Assembly (NCBI RefSeq): GCF_006716095.1
Contig: NZ_VFOK01000001.1
Span: 2,139,375-2,203,374 of the forward strand
DNA from: Barrientosiimonas humi
GTDB taxonomy: Bacteria > Actinomycetota > Actinomycetes > Actinomycetales > Dermatophilaceae
Length of the DNA stretch: 64,000 bases
Direction of reading: 5' to 3'
Shown: piece after piece, positions 1 through 8,231 of the stretch
How positions within the stretch are numbered: position 1 is the stretch's first letter
Layout: every line of letters starts with the position of its first letter
Position numbers and translations under genes: made by a program
The notes under the pieces: generated by a model
The model's input: only the letters and a program-made list of their open reading frames with translations
Database searches by the model: none
Told to the model about the DNA's origin: nothing

Positions 1-867
1 GTAGCGCGCCCGTCGCTCCGGCGTGGCGACCCACGCCTCGGCCACGGCCGTGCGCGGCGGGTCGTAGCTGTTCAGCACCTGCCGCCAGTCGGCGTAGATC
101 TCGTGCACCTCGTCGCGGTCCCACATCGGGTGCTCGCCGGTGCCGGCCTCGAGCGCGAGCAGCTCGGCGTGGGTGGGCAGCTGCTCCGGCAGGTCCTTGG
201 CGAGCCCGTGCGCGACGTCGACCCGGAACCCGTCGACCCCGCGGTCGCTCCAGAAGCGCAGCGTCGTGAGGAAGTCCTCGCGCACCTCCTGGTTGGCCCA
301 GTTGAGGTCGGGCTGCTCGGGGGCGAAGTAGTGGTGGTACCACTGCCCGTCGCCCATCGGGTGCCACGCGGGGCCACCGAAGCCGGACTCCCAGTCCGAC
401 GGCGGCAGCTCGCCGTCCTGGCCGCGCCCGTCGCGGATGACGTAGCGGTCGCGGGCCGGCGACCCCTTCGGCGCGGCCAGCGCCTCCTGGAACCAGGCGT
501 GCCGGTCGCTGGTGTGGTTGGGGACGATGTCGACGATGACCTTGATCCCGGCTGCGTGCAGCGCGGCGACCAGCTCGTCGAACTCCTCCAGGGTCCCGAT
601 GGTGGGGTCGACGTCGCGGTAGTCGTCGACGTCGTACCCGCCGTCGGCGAGCGCCGAGGGATAGAACGGGCTCAGCCACACGGCGTCGATGCCGAGCGTC
701 TGCAGGTAGGGGACGCGGTCGATGATGCCGCGCAGGTCGCCGATCCCGTCACCGTTGGCGTCGGCGAAGCTGCGCGGGTAGATCTGGTAGACGCTGGCCT
801 GGCGCCACCAGTCCCGGTCGCGGGGTCGCTGCGGGGTCGGCGCGGGGGCGGTGAGGGTGTCGGTCAT
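1..867 (-). CDS. GH13 alpha-glucosidase, C-terminus cut by window edge
   Basis: Cytoplasmic glycoside hydrolase of the GH13 oligo-1,6-glucosidase/alpha-glucosidase type, expected to split alpha-linked oligosaccharides brought in by the adjacent ABC importer. The 289 visible codons include the early barrel signatures YQIYPRSF and DIVPNHTSDRHAWF, the nucleophile motif GFRVDVAHG (Asp near residue 217) and the acid/base Glu in AVAEAW near residue 275. The start is the ATG at 867, giving MTDTLTAPAP before the conserved DRDWWRQASVYQIYPRSF. The family is usually 530-560 residues, so about half is missing beyond position 1. It is the last visible gene of the operon, 46 bases after the inner-membrane permease gene. 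Exact linkage specificity cannot be read from this fragment. Confidence 0.93.
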   Translation of the reverse strand, partial: MTDTLTAPAPTPQRPRDRDWWRQASVYQIYPRSFADANGDGIGDLRGIIDRVPYLQTLGIDAVWLSPFYPSALADGGYDVDDYRDVDPTIGTLEEFDELVAALHAAGIKVIVDIVPNHTSDRHAWFQEALAAPKGSPARDRYVIRDGRGQDGELPPSDWESGFGGPAWHPMGDGQWYHHYFAPEQPDLNWANQEVREDFLTTLRFWSDRGVDGFRVDVAHGLAKDLPEQLPTHAELLALEAGTGEHPMWDRDEVHEIYADWRQVLNSYDPPRTAVAEAWVATPERRARY

Positions 868-913
868 GGACGGGCACGTTCCTTTCGGGTCGGACATGGT
901 CGGTCGGAGGGGG

Positions 914-1792
914 CTACTTGATGGCGCCGCGCATGACGCCGGCGATGATCCAGCGCTGCCCGACGAGATAGCCGACGACGGCGGGGATCATGGCGAGGGC
1001 GTACGACGCGAAGGCCACGTTGATGTCGAGCGTCAGCGAGTTCTGGTAGGACGCCTGCACCACCGGCAGGGTCTGCTTCTCGACGTCGGAGATGATCAGC
1101 GACGGCATCATGTAGTCGTTCCACGAGCCGAGGAACGAGAAGATGCCGACCGTCGCGGCCATCGGCAGCAGCAGCGGGAAGACGATCTTGCGGAACACCT
1201 GGAAGGGCGTCGCGCCGTCCAGCGCCGCGCTCTCCTCCAGCTCCTCGGGCAGGTTGCGGATGTAGGCCGCGAACAGCAACGAGTTGAACGACAGCCCGAA
1301 CATGATGTGCAGGATCGCCACGCCGAGCGGGTTGTCCAGGCCGAGCGCCGACATGAGCTTGATCTGCGGCAGCACGAGCACGACGAACGGGATGAACATC
1401 GCGCCGAGCAGGCTGATGAAGCACAGCCGGAAGAAGCGGAACTCCCAGTTGCGCACCACCGCCCAGGCGAACATCGACGGCAGGAAGATGTTGCCGGCGA
1501 CCGCGATCGCGCTGATGAACACGCTCCAGCCGAAGGCCCGCGGCGCGTTGACCAGCTCCCAGGCGGTGGCGAAGTTGCCGAACGCCGGGTCGGTCGGCAG
1601 CGCGAAGCCCGCGCCGGCGTCGCTGTTGGCGCCGGACTTCAGCGCCATGGCGAGCACGAAGTAGAGCGGGACGAGCACCACCAGCGACCCGATCGCAAGG
1701 ACCGTCGTCGGCAGCAGGCGGTACGGCCGTGGCGGGGCGAGCGGCGGCGGCTCGGTCCGCGCGTGGTCGGGACGCTCCAGCGTGGTGGTCAT
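914..1792 (-). CDS. Carbohydrate ABC transporter permease, MalG type
   Basis: Inner-membrane permease of a CUT1-type sugar importer, 292 residues with about six membrane segments. The EAA loop that contacts the ATPase is visible as EESAALDGATPFQVFRKIVF near residue 190. The ATG at 1792 overlaps the stop of the MalF-type permease by 4 bases, so the two are translationally coupled. A longer in-frame extension runs back to 2512 but is only the antisense-free shadow of the upstream permease; the 292-residue form matches the family length. It pairs with the 308-residue permease upstream and is energised by the ATPase at 4025-5155. Confidence 0.93.
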   Translation of the reverse strand: MTTTLERPDHARTEPPPLAPPRPYRLLPTTVLAIGSLVVLVPLYFVLAMALKSGANSDAGAGFALPTDPAFGNFATAWELVNAPRAFGWSVFISAIAVAGNIFLPSMFAWAVVRNWEFRFFRLCFISLLGAMFIPFVVLVLPQIKLMSALGLDNPLGVAILHIMFGLSFNSLLFAAYIRNLPEELEESAALDGATPFQVFRKIVFPLLLPMAATVGIFSFLGSWNDYMMPSLIISDVEKQTLPVVQASYQNSLTLDINVAFASYALAMIPAVVGYLVGQRWIIAGVMRGAIK

Positions 1793-2715
1793 CTCTTGTC
1801 TCCCATCAGCTTGACGACGCCCAGCTGCAGCAGCGACAGCACGACGGTGACCAGGAAGAAGACCATGGCGTTGGCCGTGCCGTAGGCGATGTCGCTGGCC
1901 TCGACGGTGCGCACGATGCTCATCGCGATCGAGGTGGTGGCGCCGCTCGGGCCGCCGCCGGTGAGGCCGACGATGATGTCGTAGGCGTTCAGCAGGTTCT
2001 TCAGCCCGAGCACCGTGTTGATCACGACGAACGGCGCCAGCAGCGGCAGCGTCAGGTGGCGGAACTTGCCGAGCTCGGTGGCGCCGTCGAGCTCGCCCGC
2101 CTCGTAGACGTCGGAGCCGATCGAGGACAGCCCGGCGAGGTAGATGATCACCGTGCCCGGGAACGACGCCCACACGGTGACCAGGACCAGGCCGGTCCAC
2201 GCCCAGGTCTCGTTGGTCAGCAGCCCCTCGCCGAGCGGGCCCCAGGTGATGATCTTGGGGATCGACTGGTTGAACAGGTACTGGAAGCAGTAGGCGACGA
2301 CCAGCCCGGACAGCACCATCGGGATGAAGTAGATGCCCTTCCACAGGCCCGGCCAGCGCACCTTGGAGGTCAGCAGCACCGCGAGGTACAGCGAGACGGC
2401 GTTGAGCAGCAGGGTCGCGGTCGCCGCGTAGAGGAACGTGAACCGGTAGGACTGCTGGATGTTCGGGTCCTGGAACATCGAGACGTAGTTCGCGAGGCCG
2501 ATGAAGCGCCACTCGCCGTAGCCGGCGTAGTTGGTGAAGCTGTAGAACGCGCCCTGCACCGCCGGCACGACGATGAACAGCCCGAACAGGATCATCGGCG
2601 GCACGACCATCAGGTAGTGCGTGAGCGAGGGCTTCTTGCGCGGCAGCTGCGGGTCGGCGTCGGGCAGCTGCGGCCGGGCCAGGTCGTCGGGGGTGATGGT
2701 GCTGGAGGACGTCAT
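1789..2715 (-). CDS. Carbohydrate ABC transporter permease, MalF type
   Basis: Inner-membrane permease of 308 residues, partner of the MalG-type protein. A hydrophilic N-terminus is followed by a first membrane segment beginning LTHYLMVVPPMILFGLF. The EAA-like loop YEAGELDGATELGKFRHLTL lies near residue 210 and precedes the last two membrane segments. The start ATG at 2715 follows the binding-protein stop by 21 bases. Its final codons overlap the next gene by 4 bases. Family and operon context place it in a disaccharide or oligosaccharide importer; the substrate is not encoded in recognisable form. Confidence 0.93.
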   Translation of the reverse strand: MTSSSTITPDDLARPQLPDADPQLPRKKPSLTHYLMVVPPMILFGLFIVVPAVQGAFYSFTNYAGYGEWRFIGLANYVSMFQDPNIQQSYRFTFLYAATATLLLNAVSLYLAVLLTSKVRWPGLWKGIYFIPMVLSGLVVAYCFQYLFNQSIPKIITWGPLGEGLLTNETWAWTGLVLVTVWASFPGTVIIYLAGLSSIGSDVYEAGELDGATELGKFRHLTLPLLAPFVVINTVLGLKNLLNAYDIIVGLTGGGPSGATTSIAMSIVRTVEASDIAYGTANAMVFFLVTVVLSLLQLGVVKLMGDKR

Positions 2716-2736
2716 CGTGTCTGATCCCTCCTCGGG

Positions 2737-4023
2737 TCAGGCGGACAGCCGGATGGCCAGCCGCTTCCAGTCACGGTCGAGCTTTCCGAGGAAGGTCTCG
2801 ACGTCGCCGCCGTAGATGTATTCCTGCAGATAGCGGCGGGCGGGGATCGCGGTCGGGATGTACAGCTCCGGGCCCTGGGAGTAGCGGCCGGAGAGGACGT
2901 ACGGGTTGAGCCCGGAGACGAGCGGGCTGGACTGCTCCGGGGCCGCCTTGTCGGGCGAGAACGCGAGGTTGTCGGCGTTGTAGCGGTGCACGATCTCGGG
3001 ACGCATGAGGTAGTCCATGACCGCCAGCCCGCCCGCGCGCTCGGCGCCGGTGGCCGAGGCCGGGGTCCACACGACCTGGTCGAGGTTGATCGTCGCGGTG
3101 GTGTCGGCGGGGTCGTCGGTCATCGGCAGCGGGAACATCCCGCCCTTGAACTGCGGGTTGGCGCCCAGCACCCCGGCGTACGCCCACGGCCCCTGGAACA
3201 TCATCGCCGCCCGGCCGGCGGCGAACTCCCGGTTGCCCTGGTCGTACGCGATCGTGCGGGCGTTGCTGTTGAAGAAGGGCAGCAGCTGCTTGATCTGCAC
3301 CAGCGGCTCGCGGAAGTTGCTGCTGAACGACTGCGGCGACGCGGGGCTGAGGTCGTCGCCGACGGCCTCCAGGTCGCGGAAGAACTTCGCGACGTCGAGC
3401 ATCCCGACGACGGAGTAGTTGAACATGCCCTGGCCGAGCGTCCAGTCGTCGGCGAACGTGCCGAGCAGCGGGGTGATGCCGCGCGACTGCAGCCGCCGGC
3501 AGACCTGCAGGAACTCGCTCCAGGTGGTCGGCACCCGCACGCCCGCGCGGGCGAACAGGTCACGGTTGTAGAGCACGCCCTGCCCGGCGATGGAGTAGGG
3601 GACCGCGCCGATCTGGTTCTGATAGGTGCCGTACGCCTGGACGAACTCGACCATGTCCGGCCGGATCGTGTCGAGCACCGGGTTGTCGCGCTGGTCGGCG
3701 AGCACGCCGCGGCGCATGTAACCGCCGAAGGTGATGTCGAAACCGTTGATGCCGACCGCCACCGGGGAGCTGCGCACGAAGTCGGCGATGACCCGGGTGT
3801 TGTCGTTGTTCTCCAGCTCGGCGGTGACCCGCGACTGGCTGCGGTTGAAGCCCTCGGTCACCCGCTGGAAGTAGGTGATGGTCTCGCGCTTGTTGGCTGC
3901 GAAGCGCACGGTCGTCCGTCCGTCGGACGAGCCGCACCCGGCCAGTCCGCCCGTGCCCGCGGCCGCGACGGCCAGCGCGCCGGCACCGCGCAGCAGCGTG
4001 CGACGGTCCACCAGGGCGGGCAT
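2737..4023 (-). CDS. Extracellular sugar-binding lipoprotein of ABC importer
   Basis: Solute-binding protein of 428 residues. From the ATG at 4023 the N-terminus carries a twin-arginine-like DRRTLLRGAG followed by a hydrophobic stretch and the lipobox LAGC, so it is probably exported and lipid-anchored. The mature part has the family-1 binding-protein pattern, with tryptophan- and tyrosine-rich stretches such as TWSEFLQVC and MFQGPWAYAGVLG that typically line a sugar cleft. A start at 4065 would add 14 residues running into the ATPase coding end and is less likely. It lies 1 base after the ATPase stop, so the genes are almost certainly cotranscribed. Confidence 0.92.
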   Translation of the reverse strand: MPALVDRRTLLRGAGALAVAAAGTGGLAGCGSSDGRTTVRFAANKRETITYFQRVTEGFNRSQSRVTAELENNDNTRVIADFVRSSPVAVGINGFDITFGGYMRRGVLADQRDNPVLDTIRPDMVEFVQAYGTYQNQIGAVPYSIAGQGVLYNRDLFARAGVRVPTTWSEFLQVCRRLQSRGITPLLGTFADDWTLGQGMFNYSVVGMLDVAKFFRDLEAVGDDLSPASPQSFSSNFREPLVQIKQLLPFFNSNARTIAYDQGNREFAAGRAAMMFQGPWAYAGVLGANPQFKGGMFPLPMTDDPADTTATINLDQVVWTPASATGAERAGGLAVMDYLMRPEIVHRYNADNLAFSPDKAAPEQSSPLVSGLNPYVLSGRYSQGPELYIPTAIPARRYLQEYIYGGDVETFLGKLDRDWKRLAIRLSA

Positions 4024-4024
4024 C

Positions 4025-5155
4025 TCAGACCGCCTCCGCGCCGGCGGCCACGACCTCGCGGTCACCGTCGTAGTCGGGCAGCCGCTCGCCGGTCTCGGCG
4101 TCGAACAGGTGCATGGCCGAGCGGGCCGGGCGCAGCGTGATGCCCTCGCCCACCGTGTGCCGGGCGCCGGCCGGGCGGCGCACGGTGATCTTCTTGGGCT
4201 CGGCCTCCTCGGTGGACAGGTAGATGTAGACGTCGTTGCCGAGGTTCTCGACCACGTCGACCCGGGCGTGCACGCCGGGCTCCCCGTGGCCGAGCACGCG
4301 GAAGCCCTCGGGCCGGCTGCCGACGACGACCCGGTCGCTCGTCAGCGCCGCCTGCTGGGTGCGGGTGAGCTGGATGTCGAAGGTGCCGTAGCGCACCTGG
4401 CCCTGCGCCCCGACCGGGGCGGTCAGCAGGTTCATCGACGGGGACCCGATGAACCCGGCCACGAAGACGTTGGCGGGGCGGGCGTACATCTCCTCGGGCG
4501 GGGCGTACTGCTGCAGGACGCCGGCCCGCAGCACGGCGATGCGGTCGGCCATGGTCATGGCCTCCACCTGGTCGTGGGTGACGTACATCGTCGTGACGCC
4601 GAGGCGGCGCTGCAGCTCGGAGATCTGGGTGCGCGTCTGCACCCGCAGCTTGGCGTCGAGGTTGGACAGCGGCTCGTCCATGAGGAAGACCTTCGGGTGG
4701 CGCACGATGGCCCGGCCCATCGCGACGCGCTGGCGCTGGCCGCCGGAGAGGTTGGCGGGCTTGCGGTCCAGGAACTCCTCGAGGTCCAGCAGCGCGGCGG
4801 CCTCGCGCACCCGGCGACGGATCTCCTCCTTGGGCGTCTTGTTCAGACGCAGGTGGAAGCCGATGTTGTCGGCGACGCTCATGTGCGGGTAGAGCGCGTA
4901 GTTCTGGAAGACCATGGCGATGTCGCGGTCGCGCGGCGCCACGGCCGAGACGTCCTCGCCGCCGATGTAGACGCGGCCGCCGGTGATGAACTCCAGGCCG
5001 GCGAGCATCCGGATCGTGGTGCTCTTGCCGCAGCCGGACGGGCCGACGACGCAGACGAACTCACCGTCCTCGACCTGCAGGTCGAGGCCGTCGATGGTCG
5101 GTGCGTCCAGGCTCGGATATTGCAGGGTCGCTTGGTCGAAGACGACGTTGGCCAT
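4025..5155 (-). CDS. Sugar ABC transporter ATP-binding protein, MsmK/UgpC type
   Basis: Cytoplasmic ATPase of 376 residues. Walker A is GPSGCGKST near residue 40, the signature motif is LSGGQRQRVAMGRA, Walker B is VFLMDEPLSNLDAKLR, and the switch histidine lies in TMYVTHDQVEA. After about residue 235 there is a TOBE/OB regulatory domain (VVVGSRPEGFRV), as in MalK, MsmK and MsiK. The start is the ATG at 5155, giving MANVVFDQATLQYPS. Here the ATPase is the first gene of the importer operon, whereas many actinobacteria use one shared MsiK encoded elsewhere; a dedicated ATPase is therefore implied. The divergent ROK gene probably controls it. Confidence 0.95.
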   Translation of the reverse strand: MANVVFDQATLQYPSLDAPTIDGLDLQVEDGEFVCVVGPSGCGKSTTIRMLAGLEFITGGRVYIGGEDVSAVAPRDRDIAMVFQNYALYPHMSVADNIGFHLRLNKTPKEEIRRRVREAAALLDLEEFLDRKPANLSGGQRQRVAMGRAIVRHPKVFLMDEPLSNLDAKLRVQTRTQISELQRRLGVTTMYVTHDQVEAMTMADRIAVLRAGVLQQYAPPEEMYARPANVFVAGFIGSPSMNLLTAPVGAQGQVRYGTFDIQLTRTQQAALTSDRVVVGSRPEGFRVLGHGEPGVHARVDVVENLGNDVYIYLSTEEAEPKKITVRRPAGARHTVGEGITLRPARSAMHLFDAETGERLPDYDGDREVVAAGAEAV

Positions 5156-5203
5156 GCCGGATCCCTCGCTCGGTCTCGCCGCTGGTGCGAGCACCCATTT
5201 AGG

Positions 5204-5227
5204 AAAGGTGCTTAAGTAAAGGTGCTT
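5204..5227. promoter_or_regulatory. Direct-repeat operator candidate, ROK regulator/ABC operon
   Basis: The 117-base divergent gap contains AAAGGTGCTT twice, at 5204-5213 and 5218-5227, identical and 14 bases apart centre to centre, with the palindrome CTTAAG between. This AT-rich patch is the only such stretch in the gap. A TATGAT element at 5230-5235 follows it and could be the -10 box of the ROK gene. The position between an importer operon and a ROK regulator makes it the likely binding site for that regulator; this is inference from layout. Confidence 0.6.
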
Positions 5228-5272
5228 GCTATGATTCGGGTCACATCGCCGCCCTGTCAAGAGGAGTCTTGA

Positions 5273-6511
5273 ATGCCCAGTCACGCGCCCGGCCCCGCGG
5301 CCCGGCTGGCCAACCAGGTCGCGGTGCTGCGCGCCCTGCACGCGCTGGACGAACCCACCGTCAGCGAGCTGATGGAGCGCACCGAGCTGTCCCGCCCCAC
5401 GGTGCACGCGGTGTGCGACCAGCTGACCGAGGCCAACCTGGTGCGCGAGGTCGAGCCACGCGTCCTGCCCGCCACCCGCGGGCGGCGTCCGCGCTCGTTC
5501 GCCCTGAACACCCGGGCCGCGCACCTCGTGGGCGTGGACCTCGGCGTGGCCTCGGTCCGGGTGGTGGTCACCGACCTGCGCGGGGAGACGCGGGGCGAGG
5601 CGCAGACCGAGGGACTGACGTACGACACGCCCGCCCGCGAGCGGATCGCGGCGGCCCACGCGTGCATCGACGAGGCGCTCGGGGCCGCCGGCATCACCCG
5701 CGACGCGGTGCTGACGGTCGGCGTCGGCCTGCCCGCGCCGGTGCGGCCCGACGGCCGGCTCGCGGCGACCGGCGGCTATCTCGCCGACCTCCCCGAGCTC
5801 GACGTCGCCGCCGAGATCACCAGGGACTCCGGGTGGACGGTGCTCGTGGAGAACGACGCCAACCTGGCCGCCCTGGCCGAGCTGCGCCGCGGGGCCGCGC
5901 AGGACGCCCAGCACCTCGTCGCGATCCTCGCCGGCGAGCGGCTCGGCGCCGGGATCATGGTCGACCGCCGCCTCGTGCGGGGTGCCACGGGTGCCACGGG
6001 CGAGCTGTCGTTCGCGACGTTGCTGGAGCGGGTGCCCGGGGCGTACGGCGTGGGCACGCTCGCCCGCGAGGCCGCGCTCGGCGCGCTGGCCTCGGCGTCA
6101 CCGGAGCGCAGCGCGGACCTGCTGGCGCGGTGCGACGGCGACCCGGCGCAGTTGACCGGCAAGCACGTCTTCGACGCGGCCGCGGCGGGCGACCCGCTCG
6201 CCCGCGAGGTCATGGACGAGGCGGCAGAGCCGATCGCCCGGCTGATCGTCGTGCTCCAGCTGCTGCTGGACCCCGGCACGATCGTGATCAGCGGTGCCGT
6301 GGCGAACGCGCCCGGCCTGCTCGAGGCCGTGCGCCGGCACCTGCCCGACCTCCCGGAGAACGCGGTGCACCCGGCGACCATCGTCGCCTCGACGCTGGGC
6401 GGCCGGGTGGTGGCCACGGGCGCCGCGGTGCTCGCGATCGACGACTTCTGGCACCGCCTGTCGACCGACCCGCACTCGGTGGTGCCGCGGCTGCGCGCCC
6501 CCGCCTCCTGA
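5273..6511 (+). CDS. ROK family transcriptional regulator
   Basis: Sugar-responsive regulator of 412 residues. An N-terminal winged helix-turn-helix (roughly residues 10-70, with ELMERTELSRPTVHAVCDQL) is followed by a ROK sugar-kinase-like domain with LVGVDLGVASVRVVV and LVENDANLAALAELRRG. The zinc-binding CXCGXXGC motif typical of ROK kinases is not apparent: the corresponding region reads GATGATGELSF, which suggests a regulator rather than an active kinase. The ATG at 5273 has a GAGGAG ribosome site at 5261. It diverges from the importer operon, a layout typical of a local repressor relieved by sugar. Confidence 0.92.
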   Translation: MPSHAPGPAARLANQVAVLRALHALDEPTVSELMERTELSRPTVHAVCDQLTEANLVREVEPRVLPATRGRRPRSFALNTRAAHLVGVDLGVASVRVVVTDLRGETRGEAQTEGLTYDTPARERIAAAHACIDEALGAAGITRDAVLTVGVGLPAPVRPDGRLAATGGYLADLPELDVAAEITRDSGWTVLVENDANLAALAELRRGAAQDAQHLVAILAGERLGAGIMVDRRLVRGATGATGELSFATLLERVPGAYGVGTLAREAALGALASASPERSADLLARCDGDPAQLTGKHVFDAAAAGDPLAREVMDEAAEPIARLIVVLQLLLDPGTIVISGAVANAPGLLEAVRRHLPDLPENAVHPATIVASTLGGRVVATGAAVLAIDDFWHRLSTDPHSVVPRLRAPAS

Positions 6512-6540
6512 GCCGGTGCTGCCGGACGCGGGCGCTGGGG

Positions 6541-6571
6541 CTCCGGGCTCGGAGCTCGGACTCCGGGCTCG
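6541..6571. repeat. Short direct repeat between convergent genes
   Basis: CTCCGGGCTCG occurs at 6541-6551 and again at 6561-6571, a 20-base period, in the 78-base gap between the convergent ROK and pilus genes. No convincing terminator hairpin with a T-run was found here. Confidence 0.6.
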
Positions 6572-6589
6572 ACGTGCGGGGCCGCCGGC

Positions 6590-7093
6590 TCAGGGTGAGA
6601 CGTCGGCGCGGGCGCGCGACTCCACGGTCACCGGCACGTCGCCGAGGAAACCGAGCAGACCGCCGGTGATCGGCGGGTCGACGTTGCCACGCAGGATCAC
6701 CACCGCCGTACGCCCGTCGGGACTGCCCGTGCCCGGCTGCAGTCCCCACGACGTGACGTGGGTGGGCAGGGTCTGCCGCCCCAGGTTGGTGCCGGCCACC
6801 TGCTGCACCGAGCCGTCGGTGAGCGTGAGCTCCTGCCCGACCCCGCGGCCGTAGATCGCGCCCTCGTCGATCGCGTCGGCCGCGTCGGACGCCGCGGAGT
6901 CGGCGGCGTCGATGATCCGCATCCGCGCGAGCTGCACGGCGGTCACGTCGACCGCCCCGAGGATCAGCAGCGCCAGGATGCCGAGGAGGCCGGCGATGAG
7001 CACCGAGATCCGGCCGTCGTCGCGCCCCCGCCATGCACGACGACGGCGGCTGGTCCCCGGATCTCGTTGTGCCACAGAGCTTCTCGAGGTCAC
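6590..7093 (-). CDS. TadG/TadE-like pilus assembly protein
   Basis: Protein of 167 residues with a short basic N-terminus, one hydrophobic segment beginning ISVLIAGLLGILALLILGAV, and a predicted extracytoplasmic C-terminal domain. The sequence right after the membrane segment (DVTAVQLARMRIIDAADSAA) is typical of the Tad-like N-terminal domain of TadG-type proteins. The GTG start at 7093 overlaps the upstream TadE stop as GTGA, which decides it against longer in-frame extensions. It is the last gene of the pilus operon. The role in Flp pilus assembly is from family and context. Confidence 0.8.
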   Translation of the reverse strand: MTSRSSVAQRDPGTSRRRRAWRGRDDGRISVLIAGLLGILALLILGAVDVTAVQLARMRIIDAADSAASDAADAIDEGAIYGRGVGQELTLTDGSVQQVAGTNLGRQTLPTHVTSWGLQPGTGSPDGRTAVVILRGNVDPPITGGLLGFLGDVPVTVESRARADVSP

Positions 7094-7557
7094 GGTTGCT
7101 CTCCGAACCGGTCGACCGACTCCACGTGGCGGGCGGTCACGGTGATGGCGGTCGGCACCACGTCGGACACGAACCCCGGGACGAACGGCAGCGGCACCTC
7201 GAGCGTGGCCTGGGTGCCCACCTGCGCGTCGCGGGTCAGGCACGGGGCAGCGCTGCAGGTGATCGCCACCTGCCCCTGGCCCGGGAAGCCCTGGTCGGCG
7301 AACGCGATGGCGGCCGCGGACCGGGCCCGCGCGGGGGCCGCACCCGAGGACTCGGCGGTCACGAACGTCCGCCCGGCCTCGCGGCTGGCGGCCGACACGG
7401 CATAGGCACCGGCCTGGAGCCGGGCCAGCGCGACGACGAGGTAGAAGACCGGAAGGGTCACCAGCACCCCGAGGAAGACGAACTCGACGATCGCGCTCCC
7501 CCGCTCGCGCCGGCGGCGGCGCAGCCGCTGCAGGAGCGTTGCAGCCAGCACGGTCAC
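7090..7557 (-). CDS. TadE-like pseudopilin
   Basis: Protein of 155 residues. The arginine-rich N-terminus runs into the pseudopilin motif ERGSAIVEFVFLGVLVTL, where the Glu at position +5 after the Gly is the residue conserved in TadE/TadF-type prepilins cleaved by a TadV-like peptidase. Two cysteines in the C-terminal half (ITCSAAPC) could form a disulfide outside the membrane. The GTG start at 7557 overlaps the upstream stop as GTGA. No prepilin peptidase gene is visible in this window. It probably acts as a minor pilin with its neighbours. Confidence 0.85.
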   Translation of the reverse strand: MTVLAATLLQRLRRRRRERGSAIVEFVFLGVLVTLPVFYLVVALARLQAGAYAVSAASREAGRTFVTAESSGAAPARARSAAAIAFADQGFPGQGQVAITCSAAPCLTRDAQVGTQATLEVPLPFVPGFVSDVVPTAITVTARHVESVDRFGEQP

Positions 7558-7961
7558 TGGTCCTCCGCGTAGGCACGGCCGCTCACCGTGAGCTCGCGCC
7601 CCGGACCGAACGGACCGATGATCGGCAGCGGCGCGACGACCTGCACGCGCACCACCGCCACCCCGCCCTCGCTGCCGCGGGCGGCGCTGACGTCGCGCGC
7701 GTAGGAGTCGCGCAGGCTGGTGCGGATCAGGGCGCGGGTGCGGTCGGCCCCGGCCGCGGGCGAGCTGTCGGCGCGGGCGCCGTAGCGAGCGCCCTCGGCT
7801 GCGTGCGCGATGAGCGTGTTGCGCACGTGCAGCGCGAAGCCGAGCTGGAACGCGGCGAGGAACAGCACGATCACCAGGACGCTGACCATGGCGTACTCCG
7901 CCACGGCCGACCCCTCGTCACCGCGCCGGCGGCCTCCCGGTCGCCCGGGAGGCCGGATCAC
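7554..7961 (-). CDS. TadE-like pseudopilin
   Basis: Protein of 135 residues from the GTG at 7961, which overlaps the stop of the small pilin-like gene as GTGA. After a basic, glycine-rich leader it shows GDEGSAVAEYAMVSVLVIVL, the TadE-type cleavage and membrane motif with the conserved Glu-Tyr pair. The exported part is rich in Arg, Ala and Gly (AEGARYGARADSSPAAGADR), as in minor pilins of actinobacterial Tad systems. A longer reading from 8027 would run back over the pilin-like gene in another frame and is rejected. Confidence 0.85.
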   Translation of the reverse strand: MIRPPGRPGGRRRGDEGSAVAEYAMVSVLVIVLFLAAFQLGFALHVRNTLIAHAAEGARYGARADSSPAAGADRTRALIRTSLRDSYARDVSAARGSEGGVAVVRVQVVAPLPIIGPFGPGRELTVSGRAYAEDQ

Positions 7962-8170
7962 GGACCGCTGACCCCGTTGATCGCCTGGGTGAACATGTCG
8001 CGCAGCGCGGGCCCGGCGACGCTCCACAGCAGCGTCACGATGCCGGCGGTCATGAGTGTGATGAGCACCCAGCCGGGCACGTCGCCGCGGTCGCGCTGAG
8101 CGGTGAGCCGGTGCTGGGCGCCGACCATGGCGCGCAGCACCCGGCGGGCAAGCGTCTGGTTGGTCGTCAT
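7958..8170 (-). CDS. Small Flp-pilin-like membrane protein
   Basis: Protein of 70 residues from the ATG at 8170 with an AGGAGA-like ribosome site. It has a hydrophilic N-terminal half, then one hydrophobic stretch (WVLITLMTAGIVTLLWSVAG), and a short amphipathic tail ending AINGVSGP. Size, operon position between tadC and the tadE genes, and the charged-then-hydrophobic layout fit a Flp-type major pilin or its membrane-anchored relative. The classic Glu-Tyr pair after the cleavage site is not visible; the junction reads DRGDVPGW instead, so whether it is processed as a pilin is uncertain. Confidence 0.7.
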   Translation of the reverse strand: MTTNQTLARRVLRAMVGAQHRLTAQRDRGDVPGWVLITLMTAGIVTLLWSVAGPALRDMFTQAINGVSGP

Positions 8171-8231
8171 GGTGTTCTTCTCCTCTGGTGACGGTTCACG
8201 AATCTCGTGAGGTGACAGGCGGTTTCGGACA

